Shown piece after piece: positions 9,072 to 17,730 of a stretch of DNA of 64,000 nt (positions are counted from its first letter, which is position 1; the number at the start of each line of letters is the position of its first letter). The translations under genes and the position numbers were made by a program. The stretch covers positions 248,001-312,000 of the forward strand of contig CAXUDB010000004.1 of the NCBI GenBank assembly GCA_964249755.1. Reading direction: 5' to 3'. A model generated the notes under the pieces. It worked only from the letters and a program-made list of their open reading frames with translations. It made no database searches and had not been told where the DNA came from. The stretch comes from Ilyomonas sp964249755 (GTDB lineage Bacteria > Bacteroidota > Bacteroidia > Chitinophagales > Chitinophagaceae).

Positions 9072-9926
9072 ATGCGATTCTTTTTACTTTGTTTGATTTT
9101 ATTTCCCTCCCTTCTCTTTGCACAGTCTAAACACGGCAAATCCTCTGCTGATTCGGTGGCTTATTACTCCAATCTTATACGTGATCATTACAAACAAACA
9201 CTTGATTCGCTCAAAAATGCACCGGATATAAAAGAGGCCGAAAATCGGTTGGATTACTTCTCTTCCCGTTCCGACAGTTACCGGTCTTTTACTGTTTACA
9301 CTGATATAGCAGCAGCTGATTTCGATTATCTCAACAGCACACTGGTACCAGAAGGTTTTTCGCCCTTTCGAAAAACAATTTCACGTATCGGATACGGCTC
9401 CAGTGCAAAATACAATAAGGTTATTTTGGACTTTTATCTTACTACATTCGGATTAAGCAACAAATCGAAGAAAGAAGAAGAAAATGTAAAAGCAACTTTT
9501 AATAACTTCATTCAATTTGATCTGGGCTATGATTTCATCCGTTCACAATCGGTAAATATCTATCCCTATGCCGGTATATCACTTCGCAGTATGACACTTG
9601 AGTACAATAAGCCGGAACAAACGAATGGTAGCTATACCGATATTACTAATATTGTTCAGAATGACCCATCCATATATGCAACAGCCGGTGGTATTGGTTA
9701 TCAGGCGGGTATTGGATTTGATTTCGTAATTAGTAATAATAAGGGTAGAACTGGCGGCACTATGCTCTTTGTAAAGACGGGCACAAACGGCATTTTCGGC
9801 AATCCGAGTTACGAAATCGGGGACATCAAGTACAATCCTCAAATTAAATATGGACGCTGGATTGTAACGGCTGGCTTCAAGTTCTTCGGAAGAAAACCAA
9901 GAAGTTTGGATTCAGACAAGAAATAA
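9072..9926 (+). CDS. Exported protein of unknown function, probable outer-membrane barrel
   Basis: A 284-residue protein. Residues 1-18 are a signal peptide (MRFFLLCLILFPSLLFAQ). The following 50 residues are polar and helical. The rest alternates in short strands typical of outer-membrane or periplasmic beta structure (FIQFDLGYDFIRSQSVNIYPYAGISLRS with Gly/Tyr turns, ending GRWIVTAGFKFFGRK). I do not recognise a named family. The start at 9072 is chosen because the promoter at 9011-9042 lies upstream of it and because it puts the signal peptide at the N terminus. The gene is single, and purF converges on it 23 bases downstream. Confidence 0.7.
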   Translation: MRFFLLCLILFPSLLFAQSKHGKSSADSVAYYSNLIRDHYKQTLDSLKNAPDIKEAENRLDYFSSRSDSYRSFTVYTDIAAADFDYLNSTLVPEGFSPFRKTISRIGYGSSAKYNKVILDFYLTTFGLSNKSKKEEENVKATFNNFIQFDLGYDFIRSQSVNIYPYAGISLRSMTLEYNKPEQTNGSYTDITNIVQNDPSIYATAGGIGYQAGIGFDFVISNNKGRTGGTMLFVKTGTNGIFGNPSYEIGDIKYNPQIKYGRWIVTAGFKFFGRKPRSLDSDKK

Positions 9927-9949
9927 TTGGCTGGCAATGGTTTTTTCTT

Positions 9950-11797
9950 TTAATACCCCCGCATATTCTTTCCTTCCATAAAGTTGATAAACGCCTTGTT
10001 CACCACGCGGTTGCCGCCCGGTGTAGGGTAGTTGCCGGTGAAGTACCAGTCGCCCGTATTGGTGGGGCAGCTATCATGCAAATCTTCAATGGTTTGATAG
10101 ATCACCTGCACCGGGATTTTCAAATCCGGCGGCGTTATCATTTCAGCTATTTTATTAGAAATCTCTTCGGTAGTAAAGGGTTTGTACACGCCGCGCACCA
10201 CGTTCTCTACATGCAGCTGATGGTTGCGTTGCATCTCCTTGCATTGCTCGTAAATGCATTGTAACTGGTCTTCCATGCCGCGCTCTTTCAGCAAATCAAT
10301 GGCAGCCCGAAAGGCAATAAAATCGCCAAGCTTGCTCATGTCAATACCATAGCAGTCGGGATAACGGATTTGCGGCGCTGAAGACACTACGACAATCTTT
10401 TTCGGATGCAGGCGCGCCAACATCCGAACAATGCTTTCCTTCAGCGTGGTGCCGCGCACAATCGAGTCGTCAATTACCACCAGCGTGTCGGTGTCTTTCT
10501 TTACAGTGCCGTAAGTAATATCATATACGTGCTGCACCATCTCGTTGCGGCTCACATCTTCCGTAATAAATGTGCGCAGCTTCACATCTTTAATGGCAAT
10601 TTTTTCCTGGCGAATTTTGCGGTTGATTAGTTCGCGCAGCGCTTCTTCATTCACGTTGTTTCCCCAGCTCATAATCTTCTGAATCTTGCGCAGATTCAGG
10701 TAGTCTTCCATGCCTTTTACCAGGCCATAAAAAGCCACTTCAGCTGTGTTGGGAATATAAGAGAAGATGGTGTTTTTTAAGTCATAGTTAATATTCTCCA
10801 GCACGCGGTTGCTCAGGTGGTAGCCTAAGTTAATCCGCTCGCGGTATATCTTTTCATCAGAGCCGCGGCTGAAATAAATGCGCTCGAACGAACAGGCTCT
10901 ACGCTCTTTCGGCTCCTGCACCTGCTGCAGCGTATAGTTGCCCCTATCGTCCACAATCAGCGCACAGGCAGGCATCAGTTCGTGCACTTCATTTTCGCCC
11001 ACATTAAATGTAGTGCGAATAGAAGCGCGCTCGCTCGCCGCCACAATCACTTCATCGTCTATGTAGTAATACGCAGGACGAATGCCATGCGCATCGCGCG
11101 TTACAAATGAATGCCCGTTGCCCAGCAAACCGCCTATCGTATAACCGCCATCAAACAGCGGCGTTGCTTTGCGCAGCGCATTCAATATATCCGGCTCGTT
11201 CGGGTTTTTATCATCTTCTTTCGACAGGAAATGATGAATCACTTCCAGCATGGCAGCCAGGTCGCTTTGTTTCTGAAACTCGCCCGGCTCGAAGTTGATT
11301 AAATCAAACAACTCATCTGTATTCACGAGGTTGAAGTTGCCCGCCAGCGCAATGTTTTTGCTCGGCATTAAATCACGCTTGATAAACGGATGGCAGAACT
11401 CCACCTTATTCCTTCCCTGCGTGCCATAGCGAAGATGACCCAGCAGCAACTCACCCATAAAGGGCAGGTTTCCCTTCATCAAACCCGGGTGTTTCTTCAG
11501 TTCTGGCAGATATTTTTCCAGCTCCTGCACCTCGTTGCCAATCGTCAGAAAAATGTCGGCTATAGGCTGCTGTTTGGTGCTGCGCAGGCGATATAGAAAC
11601 GGGTGACCCGGCTCTACATTCACCTTCACGGTGGCAACACCCGCGCCATCCTGCCCGCGGTTGTGTTGCTTCTCCATCAGCAGGTACAGCTTGTTCAAGC
11701 CATACATAGCGGTGCCATACTTATTTAAATAATACGAGAACGGTTTGCGAAGGCGAATGAAGGCTAAGCCACATTCATGTTTGATTTCGTCGCTCAT
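9950..11797 (-). CDS. purF: Amidophosphoribosyltransferase
   Basis: A 615-residue PurF of the long form seen in Bacteroidota. It catalyses the first committed step of purine synthesis, from PRPP and glutamine to phosphoribosylamine. The N-terminal nucleophile glutaminase domain begins MSDEIKHECGLAF, so Cys9 should become the N-terminal nucleophile after removal of an 8-residue propeptide (inference). KQHNRGQDGAG is also glutaminase-like. The C-terminal phosphoribosyltransferase domain carries the PRPP loop TLVVIDDSIVRGTTLKES. I chose the start at 11797 because a TACATTTG box lies 16 bases upstream and the extra upstream residues (MLPQCQ...) do not fit. The gene stands alone. Confidence 0.93.
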   Translation of the reverse strand: MSDEIKHECGLAFIRLRKPFSYYLNKYGTAMYGLNKLYLLMEKQHNRGQDGAGVATVKVNVEPGHPFLYRLRSTKQQPIADIFLTIGNEVQELEKYLPELKKHPGLMKGNLPFMGELLLGHLRYGTQGRNKVEFCHPFIKRDLMPSKNIALAGNFNLVNTDELFDLINFEPGEFQKQSDLAAMLEVIHHFLSKEDDKNPNEPDILNALRKATPLFDGGYTIGGLLGNGHSFVTRDAHGIRPAYYYIDDEVIVAASERASIRTTFNVGENEVHELMPACALIVDDRGNYTLQQVQEPKERRACSFERIYFSRGSDEKIYRERINLGYHLSNRVLENINYDLKNTIFSYIPNTAEVAFYGLVKGMEDYLNLRKIQKIMSWGNNVNEEALRELINRKIRQEKIAIKDVKLRTFITEDVSRNEMVQHVYDITYGTVKKDTDTLVVIDDSIVRGTTLKESIVRMLARLHPKKIVVVSSAPQIRYPDCYGIDMSKLGDFIAFRAAIDLLKERGMEDQLQCIYEQCKEMQRNHQLHVENVVRGVYKPFTTEEISNKIAEMITPPDLKIPVQVIYQTIEDLHDSCPTNTGDWYFTGNYPTPGGNRVVNKAFINFMEGKNMRGY

Positions 11798-11813
11798 TGT
11801 GTGTAGGAAGGCG

Positions 11814-11821
11814 CAAATGTA
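11814..11821 (-). promoter_or_regulatory. Bacteroidota -7 promoter box for purF
   Basis: The minus strand reads TACATTTG, an exact TAnnTTTG match, 16 bases upstream of the chosen purF start. No TTTG is found at the standard -33 distance. Confidence 0.5.
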
Positions 11822-11904
11822 GCATTCTATTTTTGCAGCGGAAAAGGCATTCGGCAAACACCGTGTTTTTTGACATTGTGGCAACAATTGGGGTGAGAGG
11901 TTTT

Positions 11905-11928
11905 CTGTCGACCGTCAACCATCGACAG
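11905..11928. repeat. CTGTCGA inverted repeat
   Basis: Arms ctgtcga (11905-11911) and tcgacag (11922-11928) form a short hairpin in the gene-free stretch 11822-12660. Its wording resembles the GTCGAC repeat inside mfd. Confidence 0.45.
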
Positions 11929-11954
11929 AGAACAGCCAATACAGAATACAGGGA

Positions 11955-12082
11955 ACAGCCAGTATGGGCCAGAGGTCGGGAACTCCGATTAGGCATCGTT
12001 GCGTCGCACTCTTGTACGCCTTGTTATCAATTGAGCTTTTACTAAAGCGGTTTTTTTCAACCACAAAGACACATAGAACGCA
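11955..12082 (+). repeat. Dispersed repeat family A, copy 1
   Basis: About 128 bases running from 'acagccagtatggg' to 'cacaaagacacatag'. It aligns over its whole length with the reverse complement of 28280-28410 and with 31719-31866. The 34 bases at 11998-12031 are identical to the reverse complement of 28333-28366. It has no credible protein or RNA gene signature. The element sits 45 bases before a family B element. Confidence 0.8.
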
Positions 12083-12127
12083 GGGGTGCATAAAGAAAAG
12101 ATTGCACACAATGCAATGGCTGCACCC

Positions 12128-12335
12128 GTCATTCCGCAATTGCCCCAATACGCACCAGCACTTTTATTGAGACTGTGTGGCTTTGTGCGGAATCTGCTCT
12201 TAGTAGTTTCAATAGGTTTCTTCTTGTAGAAGGCTTTTACTATTATGGCGGGTTATAGCACAATCATCAGATTTCGCACAAAGCCCCCGCAAAAGTGATT
12301 GATGACAAGAATTGCCGGGGCAATTACGGAATGAC
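12128..12335 (+). repeat. Dispersed repeat family B, copy 1 (nested inverted repeats)
   Basis: A 208-base element. The outer arms at 12128-12146 and 12317-12335 are complementary over 19 bases with one mismatch (gtcattccgcaattgcccc on the left). The inner arms at 12179-12196 and 12268-12285 (ggctttgtgcggaatctg) are complementary with one mismatch. The same plan and orientation recur at 17478-17693 and 28035-28247. There is no coding capacity. The rest of the gap (12336-12660) shows nothing I can name. Confidence 0.85.
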
Positions 12336-12660
12336 GTGCCATCTTTTTTAGATTGAGTCATTATCAAATAACCTGAAAGCAAGCTTCTTTTAATTTCCTT
12401 TTTGGCGGAGGGCGTAAAAAAATTTTATAGCCTATGCAAAAAGGGAAACAGGCGTAAAAAAATGTTACGGTCTTCCCAAAAGATGGTTTTGAAATAAAAT
12501 AATTGTTGCGGTGCACCGGAAAAACAGGAGAATAATAAATTTTGCCGTGCTCTGCTGCGGGGCACCGGCAACGGGTGAATACGGTAAGGCAATGAGGCTG
12601 ATAAGAGGGATGAAGAACGTAAATAAATTTGTAGTTTGTGCGGGTACCGTTTCCGGCTGT

Positions 12661-13515
12661 TTATTCACCATCCCCATTCACCCGCGCGCCTTCCCAGCCT
12701 ATCATTGCCGTTTTGCGCGCTGCGCCCCACATATAACCGCCAAACACACCCGACGACTGGATAACGCGGTGGCAGGGAATGAGAAACGCAACCGGGTTGC
12801 TGCCTATCGCTGTGCCTACGGCTCTAGCAGCAGCCGGCTGTTCTATCCGCTTTGCAATACTGCCATAGGTGGAAACTTTCCCCATTGGTATTTTCAGCAA
12901 AGCTTCCCACACTTTCAACTGGAACGGTGTGCCCCTCAAATGCAGTTTTATCTTGTCTAACCGGGCTGGATCGTTTTGAAAAATAAACAGCGCATTCTGT
13001 TGCAGCCGATCGGTTTTCTGTGCAAATGCCGCATTGGGAAACTGCTGTTGCAAGAGGCTGAATGCAACTGTTTCATCCTCATCGTAAAACGCCATATAGC
13101 AGATGCCTTTTGGCGTAGAAGCCGCGATGAGATTGCCAAACGGGCTTTCGGCAAAACTATAATTAATGAGCAGATTGCTGCCGCCGTTCTTGTATTCTGC
13201 TGGCGTCATGCCTTCGATGCTGATGAACAAATCGTGCAAACGCCCGGTGCCAGAGAGTCCGGTTTCGTGTGCTGCATCAAACAGCGTGGCGCCGCTTTCT
13301 TTCAATAATCTCCTAGCATAATCTACACTAATGTATTGTAGAAATTTCTTCGGGCTGGTGCCTGCCCATTCTGAAAACAGCCGCTGAAAATGGAAAGGAC
13401 TTATGTGCACCTGTGAAGCTACTTCATATAGCTCCGGCTGTTGGGTAAAGTTGTTTCTGATGTACTCAATCGCCTCTGCAATGCGGCTGTAATTGATCTC
13501 TTCCTGCGTGCTCAT
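12661..13515 (-). CDS. AraC-type HTH fused to O6-methylguanine-DNA methyltransferase (Ada-like)
   Basis: A 284-residue protein. Residues 8-105 are an AraC/XylS DNA-binding domain (YEVASQVHISPFHFQRLFSE, then GMTPAEYKNGG). The C-terminal half is an O6-alkylguanine-DNA alkyltransferase with acceptor Cys248 in PCHRVIQSSG and the preceding segment GTPFQLKVWEALLKIPMGKV. It should repair O6-methylguanine by transferring the methyl group to Cys248. Classical Ada has an extra N-terminal zinc domain whose Cys takes methyl groups from phosphotriesters and switches on the regulator. That domain is absent here, so how the AraC part is controlled is unclear. The gene is single, with repeat-rich DNA on both sides. 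Confidence 0.88.
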   Translation of the reverse strand: MSTQEEINYSRIAEAIEYIRNNFTQQPELYEVASQVHISPFHFQRLFSEWAGTSPKKFLQYISVDYARRLLKESGATLFDAAHETGLSGTGRLHDLFISIEGMTPAEYKNGGSNLLINYSFAESPFGNLIAASTPKGICYMAFYDEDETVAFSLLQQQFPNAAFAQKTDRLQQNALFIFQNDPARLDKIKLHLRGTPFQLKVWEALLKIPMGKVSTYGSIAKRIEQPAAARAVGTAIGSNPVAFLIPCHRVIQSSGVFGGYMWGAARKTAMIGWEGARVNGDGE

Positions 13516-13640
13516 TTTGTTCTTTTTTACAGTGCAATGTTCCCTCTATTTTAAAAATCTAAAAACCCGATTCTTGCTAAGCTTGATTGTTTTGTGTCTG
13601 CGCTATAATGGATGAGAAGAAAAAGCAAAACCTTCTGCCC

Positions 13641-13672
13641 GTCATTGCAAGGAACGCGTTCCTCGCAATGAC
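13641..13672. repeat. 32-bp palindrome (GTCATTGC...GCAATGAC)
   Basis: A palindrome without a loop (gtcattgcaaggaacg / cgttcctcgcaatgac, one A:C mismatch) in the gap between the Ada-like gene and the PPC-repeat gene. The wording 'gtcattgcgaggaacg' is, from memory, a dispersed repeat in many bacterial genomes. It is distinct from family B. Confidence 0.6.
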
Positions 13673-13794
13673 GAGCTTTGTCCTTTTCTTAACTAATACA
13701 AATTAAGTATTGCCTAACCCTCTTCTTTTCTAAAACATTGCAACTTAATAATTTCTTCTTCCCGACAGGCGGGACAAACTAAAACATTCAAACG

Positions 13795-16700
13795 ATGAAA
13801 ACCAGATTTTTACTTTTTCTTGTTTCTTCTCTTTTTCTTTTATTCAACCGGGCTAACGCTGCCGAAACTGAGCCGAACAACACGCCGGCAACTGCCAACA
13901 CGCTGGCGCTGAACGGCAGCAACAGCGGTGCTATTACTGCCAGCGATGTAGACTGGTATAAAATAACCACTACAGCCGACGGTGCCCTTACACTGAACTT
14001 GACGGAGACTTTCGGACAGTTTGCTTCACTCCAGTTATATGATGCAGATGGCACAACGACGCTTGGTAACAGAATTGATGCTTCTAACGGAATCAACAGC
14101 ACTACAATAGATGGCTTGGCAGCCGGTGTTTATTATGTAAAAATCAATGCTTATTACGACGGGCAAACACCTGTGTACTCTGTTTCCAACACACTGGCAG
14201 TGCCAGCACAAGCCAATGATGTAGAGCCCAACGGTACGGCTGCACAGGCCTTGACATTGGGCGTAAATGCAACCAGAACCGGGCATATTGGCTATTACAA
14301 CAACAATCAGCGCGATACGCTGGATTGGTATAAAGTAACGATAACCGCTGATGGATTGATTAAACTAAATCTAACCTCTGCCAATAGCAATTATGTATCC
14401 GGCAGATTGTATGATGCCGATGGCGTAACACAGTTAGGCTACTTAGAAGCAGCCAACAGTACATCAACAACAAGTGTTGATGGATTGGCAGCCGGTACTT
14501 ATTATGTTGCGATCAATGCTTACTACAACAACCAGTTTGTATCTTATATAATTACCGACAGTTTGTTTACGCCGGCGCAGGCAAACGATGCAGAACCCAA
14601 TGGTACAAAAGCACTGGCAAAAACATTGGCAATTAATGGTTTTGCCACAGGACATATTGGTTATTATTACAACCATCAGCGGGATACGTTGGACTGGTAT
14701 AAAATTACCACCACGGCTGACGGATTGATTAAACTGGACCTGACTTCTGCCAATAATAATTTCGTCTCCGGTAGGTTATATGATGCCGACGGTACTACCC
14801 AACTGGGCTATCTGGAGGCGTCTAACAGCACCACCGCCACCAGTGTAGATGGATTGGCTGCAGGTACATACTACATCGCTATTAACGCTTACTTTAATAA
14901 CCAGTTTGTGCCGTATGTAATCAGAGACAGTTTGTTTACTACGGTGCCCAACGATGCGGAACCAGATAGTACGAAAGCGCTGGCATTGCCGTTAGCGGTT
15001 AATAGTTCTGCCACAGGACATATCGGTTACTACTACAATAATCATCGTGATACGCTGGATTGGTATAAGATCGTGACAACGAAAAATGGGGCGATTAAAT
15101 TAAGGCTTACATCGGCTAATGGAAATTACGTATCGGCAAGGCTTTATAATGAAGCCGGCGACAACCAGTTGAATTACTTGGAAGCTGCCAACAGCACATC
15201 AACCGTCACTACAGATGGATTGGGTGCAGGCACTTACTATATACAGATTAACGCTTACTATAATAACCAGTTTGCACCTTATACCATCAGTGATAGCTTA
15301 TTCACTTATAATCCGAACGACACATTACCAAACACTTTTTTCAGCCAGGCACCTACTATTCCAGCGAACCGTACGGTAACGGGTGATGTTGGATTCCTGT
15401 TTAATACTGTGCGCGATACAGTTGATACCTGGAAGATTAACTATACCGGAACCAGCGGCAATCTGAACCTGACGTTTAACCAATACAATCACATTGGCGA
15501 TGGTAGTATCAGTTACTTATGGTTCCAGGTATTTAAAGACACATCAGCCGCACCTATTTTCAGCAACAATTATGCAACGGCTTCAACAGCCATTAACCTA
15601 ACAGGTTTATCGCAGGGTTACTATTATATTAAAGTGTTTGCTTACTACAATAATCAGTTTAATGCTTATTCCATCACCGACGCCTTTACGCAGGTAAATA
15701 TTGCGGTTGCGGCTGTAAAAAGCACCAGACCTTCGCTGGATTCATGTGGTGGCAACAGCATTACTTATACGTTGAGCAAGAGCCATTCTCCTTACGGTGT
15801 TCAGTTGTATCGCAATGGAGTGAAATATGATTCTGTAAACGTAGCAAGTGATTCAGCGCGGTTTAATAACCTGCCTGATGGTAATTATTATGCAACCGTA
15901 TATGGCGATGGCGCAACGGATGCTGCATTTGGCACCAGCCCTACAACTACCTTCCTGCCACCAACCCCTAAGGGTTTGACCACTACAAACATTGGTGTTC
16001 ACACAGCTACACTTCACTGGACTGCGTTAAGTTGTATAAAGACTTACCGCGTTCAGTACAGGCTGTCATCTGCCACTAACTGGACAACAGTTAACGACCC
16101 GAACGATGCTGCCGGAACGTATGCATTGACTGGTCTTACACCTTACACCAATTACACATGGCGCGTAGCCTCTGCCGATACCGCGCAAGGTGCAGAAATA
16201 CTAAGCCCATATTCGGATACACTGTTGTTCAAAACCCTGTCGGATACTGCACACATTGTAAAAGCGAGCAAGACGCTAGGCACAACCTGCAGCAGCAGTA
16301 CACTTGTTTATAATGTTACCAACAGCATAAATCCTTACACGGTGCAGTTGTATCGTTACGGCGGTGTGGATGGTAGTGCAATCCAAGCAACAAATACAGC
16401 TACGTTTTCTAATCTTCCTTCCGGTGTTTATTATGCCACGGCAACCGGCACCGGCTCGGGCGGCAGCATCGGAACAAGCGGTATAGATACCATCACGCCA
16501 CTGGTTCCAACAGGGCTTGATACAGGCGTGGTGACGGCTACTTCTGCACAGCTTACCTGGTCGCCATTAAACTGCGTGAAATACTTTACCCTACAGTATA
16601 AATTGTTGAATGCAGCTACATGGACTACAATGACAACTACAGGCAATGTAAGTGCCGACACACTTACCAAGCTTCTGCCCGATACGATGTATGTATGGCG

Positions 16701-17316
16701 CCTGGCTTCTGCCGATTCTGCTAACGGTTATGTGCTGAACAGCGAATATTCAGCCACCGATACTTTCACTACGGCGAGTGTATTGCCGGTTACACTGCTT
16801 TCCTTCAACGCAGTGCCGGTGAACAACACCGTTGGCGTAAGCTGGCAAACTGCTAACGAAACCAACAGCAAATCCTTTACGGTATTGCGCTCGGCAGATG
16901 GCATTACGTTCTTGCCTATCGGCACAGTAGCCGCTTTTGGCAATACAAGCCTGCAACATCAATACTCGTTTGTTGACAACAGCCCTTTGCGTGGCACCAG
17001 CTATTATCGCTTGCGTCAAATGGATAAAGACGGTCGCTTCACCGATTCGAAAACGGTAACGGTAAGCTTTAGCGGAAACCTGTTGTTCACGCTCTATCCA
17101 AACCCAGCGGTGAATGTGGTGCATGTTACTTTTTCATCCGTTTCAGCGGCTACAATTTTGGTGTATGATGCCAATGGAAAAGCAGTATTGCAGCAAACAA
17201 TCAATAGCGGCGCAGGTTCGCAATCTATCAATGTAAGTTCACTCGCTGCCGGCACTTATACAGTAGTGCTTCGCCAAAACAATCAACAGCAAAGCCTTCG
17301 ATTCGTGAAGCGGTAA
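13795..17316 (+). CDS. Giant secreted PPC-repeat protein with FnIII and T9SS sorting domains
   Basis: A 1173-residue protein with a signal peptide (residues 1-22, ending RANA). Five tandem PPC-like (pre-peptidase C-terminal) repeats of about 122 residues begin near residues 23, 138, 261, 384 and 505. Copies 2-4 are near-identical in phrases such as TGHIGYYxNxxRDTLDWYK and DGLAAGTYYxAINAYYNNQF, and copy 5 is divergent. Two fibronectin type III-like domains follow (about 725-810 and 905-990), then a beta-sandwich and a T9SS type A sorting domain from about 1100 (LYPNPAVNVV). No catalytic domain is visible, so it is probably an adhesin or a surface binding or structural protein. The close DNA similarity of copies 2-4 makes the gene prone to repeat-number change. 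Confidence 0.85.
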   Translation: MKTRFLLFLVSSLFLLFNRANAAETEPNNTPATANTLALNGSNSGAITASDVDWYKITTTADGALTLNLTETFGQFASLQLYDADGTTTLGNRIDASNGINSTTIDGLAAGVYYVKINAYYDGQTPVYSVSNTLAVPAQANDVEPNGTAAQALTLGVNATRTGHIGYYNNNQRDTLDWYKVTITADGLIKLNLTSANSNYVSGRLYDADGVTQLGYLEAANSTSTTSVDGLAAGTYYVAINAYYNNQFVSYIITDSLFTPAQANDAEPNGTKALAKTLAINGFATGHIGYYYNHQRDTLDWYKITTTADGLIKLDLTSANNNFVSGRLYDADGTTQLGYLEASNSTTATSVDGLAAGTYYIAINAYFNNQFVPYVIRDSLFTTVPNDAEPDSTKALALPLAVNSSATGHIGYYYNNHRDTLDWYKIVTTKNGAIKLRLTSANGNYVSARLYNEAGDNQLNYLEAANSTSTVTTDGLGAGTYYIQINAYYNNQFAPYTISDSLFTYNPNDTLPNTFFSQAPTIPANRTVTGDVGFLFNTVRDTVDTWKINYTGTSGNLNLTFNQYNHIGDGSISYLWFQVFKDTSAAPIFSNNYATASTAINLTGLSQGYYYIKVFAYYNNQFNAYSITDAFTQVNIAVAAVKSTRPSLDSCGGNSITYTLSKSHSPYGVQLYRNGVKYDSVNVASDSARFNNLPDGNYYATVYGDGATDAAFGTSPTTTFLPPTPKGLTTTNIGVHTATLHWTALSCIKTYRVQYRLSSATNWTTVNDPNDAAGTYALTGLTPYTNYTWRVASADTAQGAEILSPYSDTLLFKTLSDTAHIVKASKTLGTTCSSSTLVYNVTNSINPYTVQLYRYGGVDGSAIQATNTATFSNLPSGVYYATATGTGSGGSIGTSGIDTITPLVPTGLDTGVVTATSAQLTWSPLNCVKYFTLQYKLLNAATWTTMTTTGNVSADTLTKLLPDTMYVWRLASADSANGYVLNSEYSATDTFTTASVLPVTLLSFNAVPVNNTVGVSWQTANETNSKSFTVLRSADGITFLPIGTVAAFGNTSLQHQYSFVDNSPLRGTSYYRLRQMDKDGRFTDSKTVTVSFSGNLLFTLYPNPAVNVVHVTFSSVSAATILVYDANGKAVLQQTINSGAGSQSINVSSLAAGTYTVVLRQNNQQQSLRFVKR

Positions 17317-17343
17317 ACACGGATTGCCCTTTGAATAATCCAA

Positions 17344-17379
17344 CCAGAAAAAGCCACCTGTCAAGGTGGCTTTTTCTGG
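17344..17379 (+). terminator. Terminator of the PPC-repeat gene
   Basis: A perfect 16-bp stem (ccagaaaaagccacct at 17344-17359, aggtggctttttctgg at 17364-17379) with a 4-base loop, 27 bases after the stop codon. Confidence 0.9.
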
Positions 17380-17477
17380 TTATATAGATTGCTTTGCGGA
17401 AAGAACTGATTCGTTGTTTATATTTTGATGTGTTATACCTAAAGAATGATAATGAGAAGAAATAAAGCTGCACTCAC

Positions 17478-17693
17478 GTCATTCCGCAATTGCCGCCAAC
17501 AATGGGTTGTGCTGTACTCTAATTTGCTGGCGGCTTTGTGCGGAATCTGATAAATGTAATTAGGACTTGTTTGAATGAGGTGAAGAGCTTATAACATAGT
17601 AATTCACTCAAATTATTAAAAGCAGATTCCGCACAAAGCTTTCGCAAATATGACCAAAGTAAAGTTCACTGTTGAGGGCAATTGCGGAATGAC
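17478..17693 (+). repeat. Dispersed repeat family B, copy 2
   Basis: A 216-base element. The outer arms at 17478-17494 and 17677-17693 are perfectly complementary over 17 bases (gtcattccgcaattgcc), and the inner arms at 17532-17549 and 17623-17639 match over 17. The central 73 bases differ from the other copies. Orientation is the same as copies 1 and 3. It fills most of the 17317-17730 gap, with no family A copy next to it. Confidence 0.85.
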
Positions 17694-17730
17694 GGGAATG
17701 ACGGGCTGGGAACTTTTCGTGGCGCATTAG

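Noticed and set aside
12511..12960. 149-codon plus-strand open frame
   Set aside because: Its second half is antisense to the Ada-like gene, and the first half has no protein features.
13795..15700. Tandem repeats as a CRISPR-like array
   Set aside because: The repeats are about 370 bases long, in frame and encode protein domains, with no spacer structure.
17478..17693. Family B element as a terminator
   Set aside because: The outer stem has a loop of about 180 bases and no T run, and the PPC gene already has a strong terminator at 17344. It is better read as a repeat element.
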